From Clostridia bacterium (GTDB taxonomy: Bacteria; Bacillota; Clostridia; Christensenellales; Borkfalkiaceae): a stretch of 5,601 nt of DNA. The notes below the pieces were generated by a model, which worked only from the letters and a program-made list of their open reading frames with translations, was not told where the DNA came from and ran no database searches. A program made the position numbers and the translations under genes. Numbering within the stretch: position 1 is the first letter of the stretch; every line of letters starts with the position of its first letter. Where the stretch lies: the NCBI GenBank assembly GCA_900767195.1, contig CAAFYG010000051.1, positions 1 to 5,601 on the forward strand, in the 5' to 3' direction. Shown in pieces: positions 5,153 through 5,601 of the stretch.

Positions 5153-5181
5153 AGTATAGCACACTTTCAAAAATTTTTCAA
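5153..5181 (-). promoter_or_regulatory. Sigma-A promoter upstream of the cassette leader
   Basis: On the minus strand TTGAAA (5181-5176) and TATACT (5158-5153) are separated by exactly 17 nt. The start point should be near 5146. A second TTGAAA at 5170-5165 lies too close to the -10 to serve as its -35. I see no comparable promoter between the leader terminator and the methyltransferase. Confidence 0.82.
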
Positions 5182-5193
5182 TGATTTTTGCGT

Positions 5194-5226
5194 AAAAAAA
5201 GAAAAACTCGGCAATTTTGCCGAGTT
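5194..5226 (-). terminator. Strong terminator insulating the cassette promoter
   Basis: AACTCGGC (5205-5212) and GCCGAGTT (5219-5226) form an 8-bp stem with an AATTTT loop. Read on the minus strand it is followed by TTTCTTTTTTT. It lies just upstream of the promoter at 5153-5181 and would stop transcripts coming from genes beyond the right edge. Confidence 0.88.
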
Positions 5227-5231
5227 GGAAA

Positions 5232-5268
5232 TACAAAAAGGCTTCCCCTTGCAGAAAAGGAAGCCTTT
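5232..5268 (-). terminator. Second terminator-like hairpin, tandem with the first
   Basis: AAAGGCTTCC (5237-5246) pairs perfectly with GGAAGCCTTT (5259-5268) over a 12-nt loop. On the minus strand TTTTTGTAT overlaps and follows the stem. Its arms resemble the GGCTTCC parts of the nearby palindromic repeats, so it may have arisen from one of them. Confidence 0.6.
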
Positions 5269-5280
5269 GCTTTGTTGTAT

Positions 5281-5458
5281 TTGTAACTGCCCCTCATTCG
5301 TCGCCGTTCGGCGACATTAAGCCGCCAAAACTACCTTTAAGCGGTAGTTTGGCGAGAAAAGCCCCCCGGGGGGAAGGCTAAAACCATTGCTTTATTTTCA
5401 AAGGCTTCCCCTTGGGGGGAAGCTGTCAACGAAGTTGACTGATGAGGGGCAGTTTCAA
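5281..5458. mobile_element. MITE-like palindromic element, 178 bp
   Basis: The ends are inverted repeats: 5281-5297 and the reverse complement of 5442-5458 agree at 16 of 17 positions (TTG, T or A, AACTGCCCCTCAT). Each end carries a 6-bp hairpin at the same place: GTCGCC-GTTC-GGCGAC (5300-5315) and GTCAAC-GAA-GTTGAC (5425-5439). Inside are the 49-bp repeat shared with the left edge (5319-5367) and a GCTTCCCC-TTGG-GGGGAAGC hairpin (5404-5423). It encodes nothing. It is related to the element at 2631-2773 by the CCCCTCAT ends and hairpin order. No target duplication is evident. Confidence 0.6.
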
Positions 5459-5601
5459 ATTCGATATAATTTTTTATAACAGAAAACAAGTTACGCCCCT
5501 TGATTGAAAATTCTGATAGAAAACAAGTTACGCCCCTTGATTTTCAAAAATTTTTTATCAAAAATATTTAAAAAATCAAAAATGGGCTACGCCCCTCATC
5601 A
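5449..5601. repeat. Right-edge cluster of AAACAAGTTACGCCCC modules
   Basis: Positions 5449-5504 repeat the sequence of 2597-2653. Two perfect 25-bp copies of a unit holding AAACAAGTTACGCCCC and ending CTTGATT lie at 5481-5505 and 5518-5542, 37 bp apart. A further partial copy, CTACGCCCCTCATCA, ends at the window edge and probably starts another palindromic element. Between them the DNA is very AT-rich. No gene is visible. Confidence 0.8.

Noticed and set aside
5123..5320. Plus-strand open frame of 65 codons
   Set aside because: It runs over a minus-strand promoter, two terminator hairpins and the edge of a repeat element, and has no recognisable domain.

Overview
The window looks like chromosome from a low-to-mid GC Gram-positive bacterium, probably an uncultivated gut-type member of the Clostridia. 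This is an inference from the sigma-A promoters with 17-bp spacers, the strong AGGAGG-type ribosome binding sites, the Zn-ribbon type L31 protein, a Clostridia-like codon style and the abundant GC-rich hairpin repeats between genes. No rRNA or other taxonomic marker is present to fix the lineage.

Layout. Positions 1-130 hold the end of a dispersed repeat and no gene. rpmE (176-379, minus) has its own terminator and a near-consensus promoter. It is divergent from a plus-strand unit (promoter 486-514) that encodes a zinc-less medium-chain dehydrogenase/reductase-like protein (560-1552) and a YfcE-type phosphodiesterase (1611-2261), closed by a good terminator (2303-2332). The YfcE protein carries an unusual Cys-rich hexapeptide repeat. 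Positions 2333-2790 are non-coding: a GC-rich stretch with nested complementary segments, then a 143-bp MITE-like element with terminal inverted repeats.

From 4903 down to 2792, on the minus strand, lies a two-gene restriction-modification-like cassette. An EcoRI-family adenine-N6 DNA methyltransferase (3902-4903) abuts exactly (TAAATG) a DUF262-HNH protein (2792-3901). The usual EcoRI-type endonuclease is absent, and the nuclease partner instead resembles the GmrSD/BrxU/SspE class of DUF262 effectors. This is the best candidate here for an incompletely described defence system. I infer that the methyltransferase marks host DNA and that the DUF262-HNH protein reads DNA state and cuts.

The cassette has a long leader (about 243 nt) from a near-consensus promoter (5153-5181). 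In it, 45 nt before the methyltransferase start codon, sits a strong intrinsic terminator with a UUCG loop, preceded by helices that can pair in alternative ways. This suggests transcription attenuation, or a separate small RNA of about 200 nt. The promoter is insulated upstream by tandem minus-strand terminators (5194-5268). Positions 5281-5601 are again repeats: a second MITE-like palindrome, a perfect 49-bp match to the repeat at the left edge, and several copies of an AAACAAGTTACGCCCC module that also flanks the other side of the cassette.
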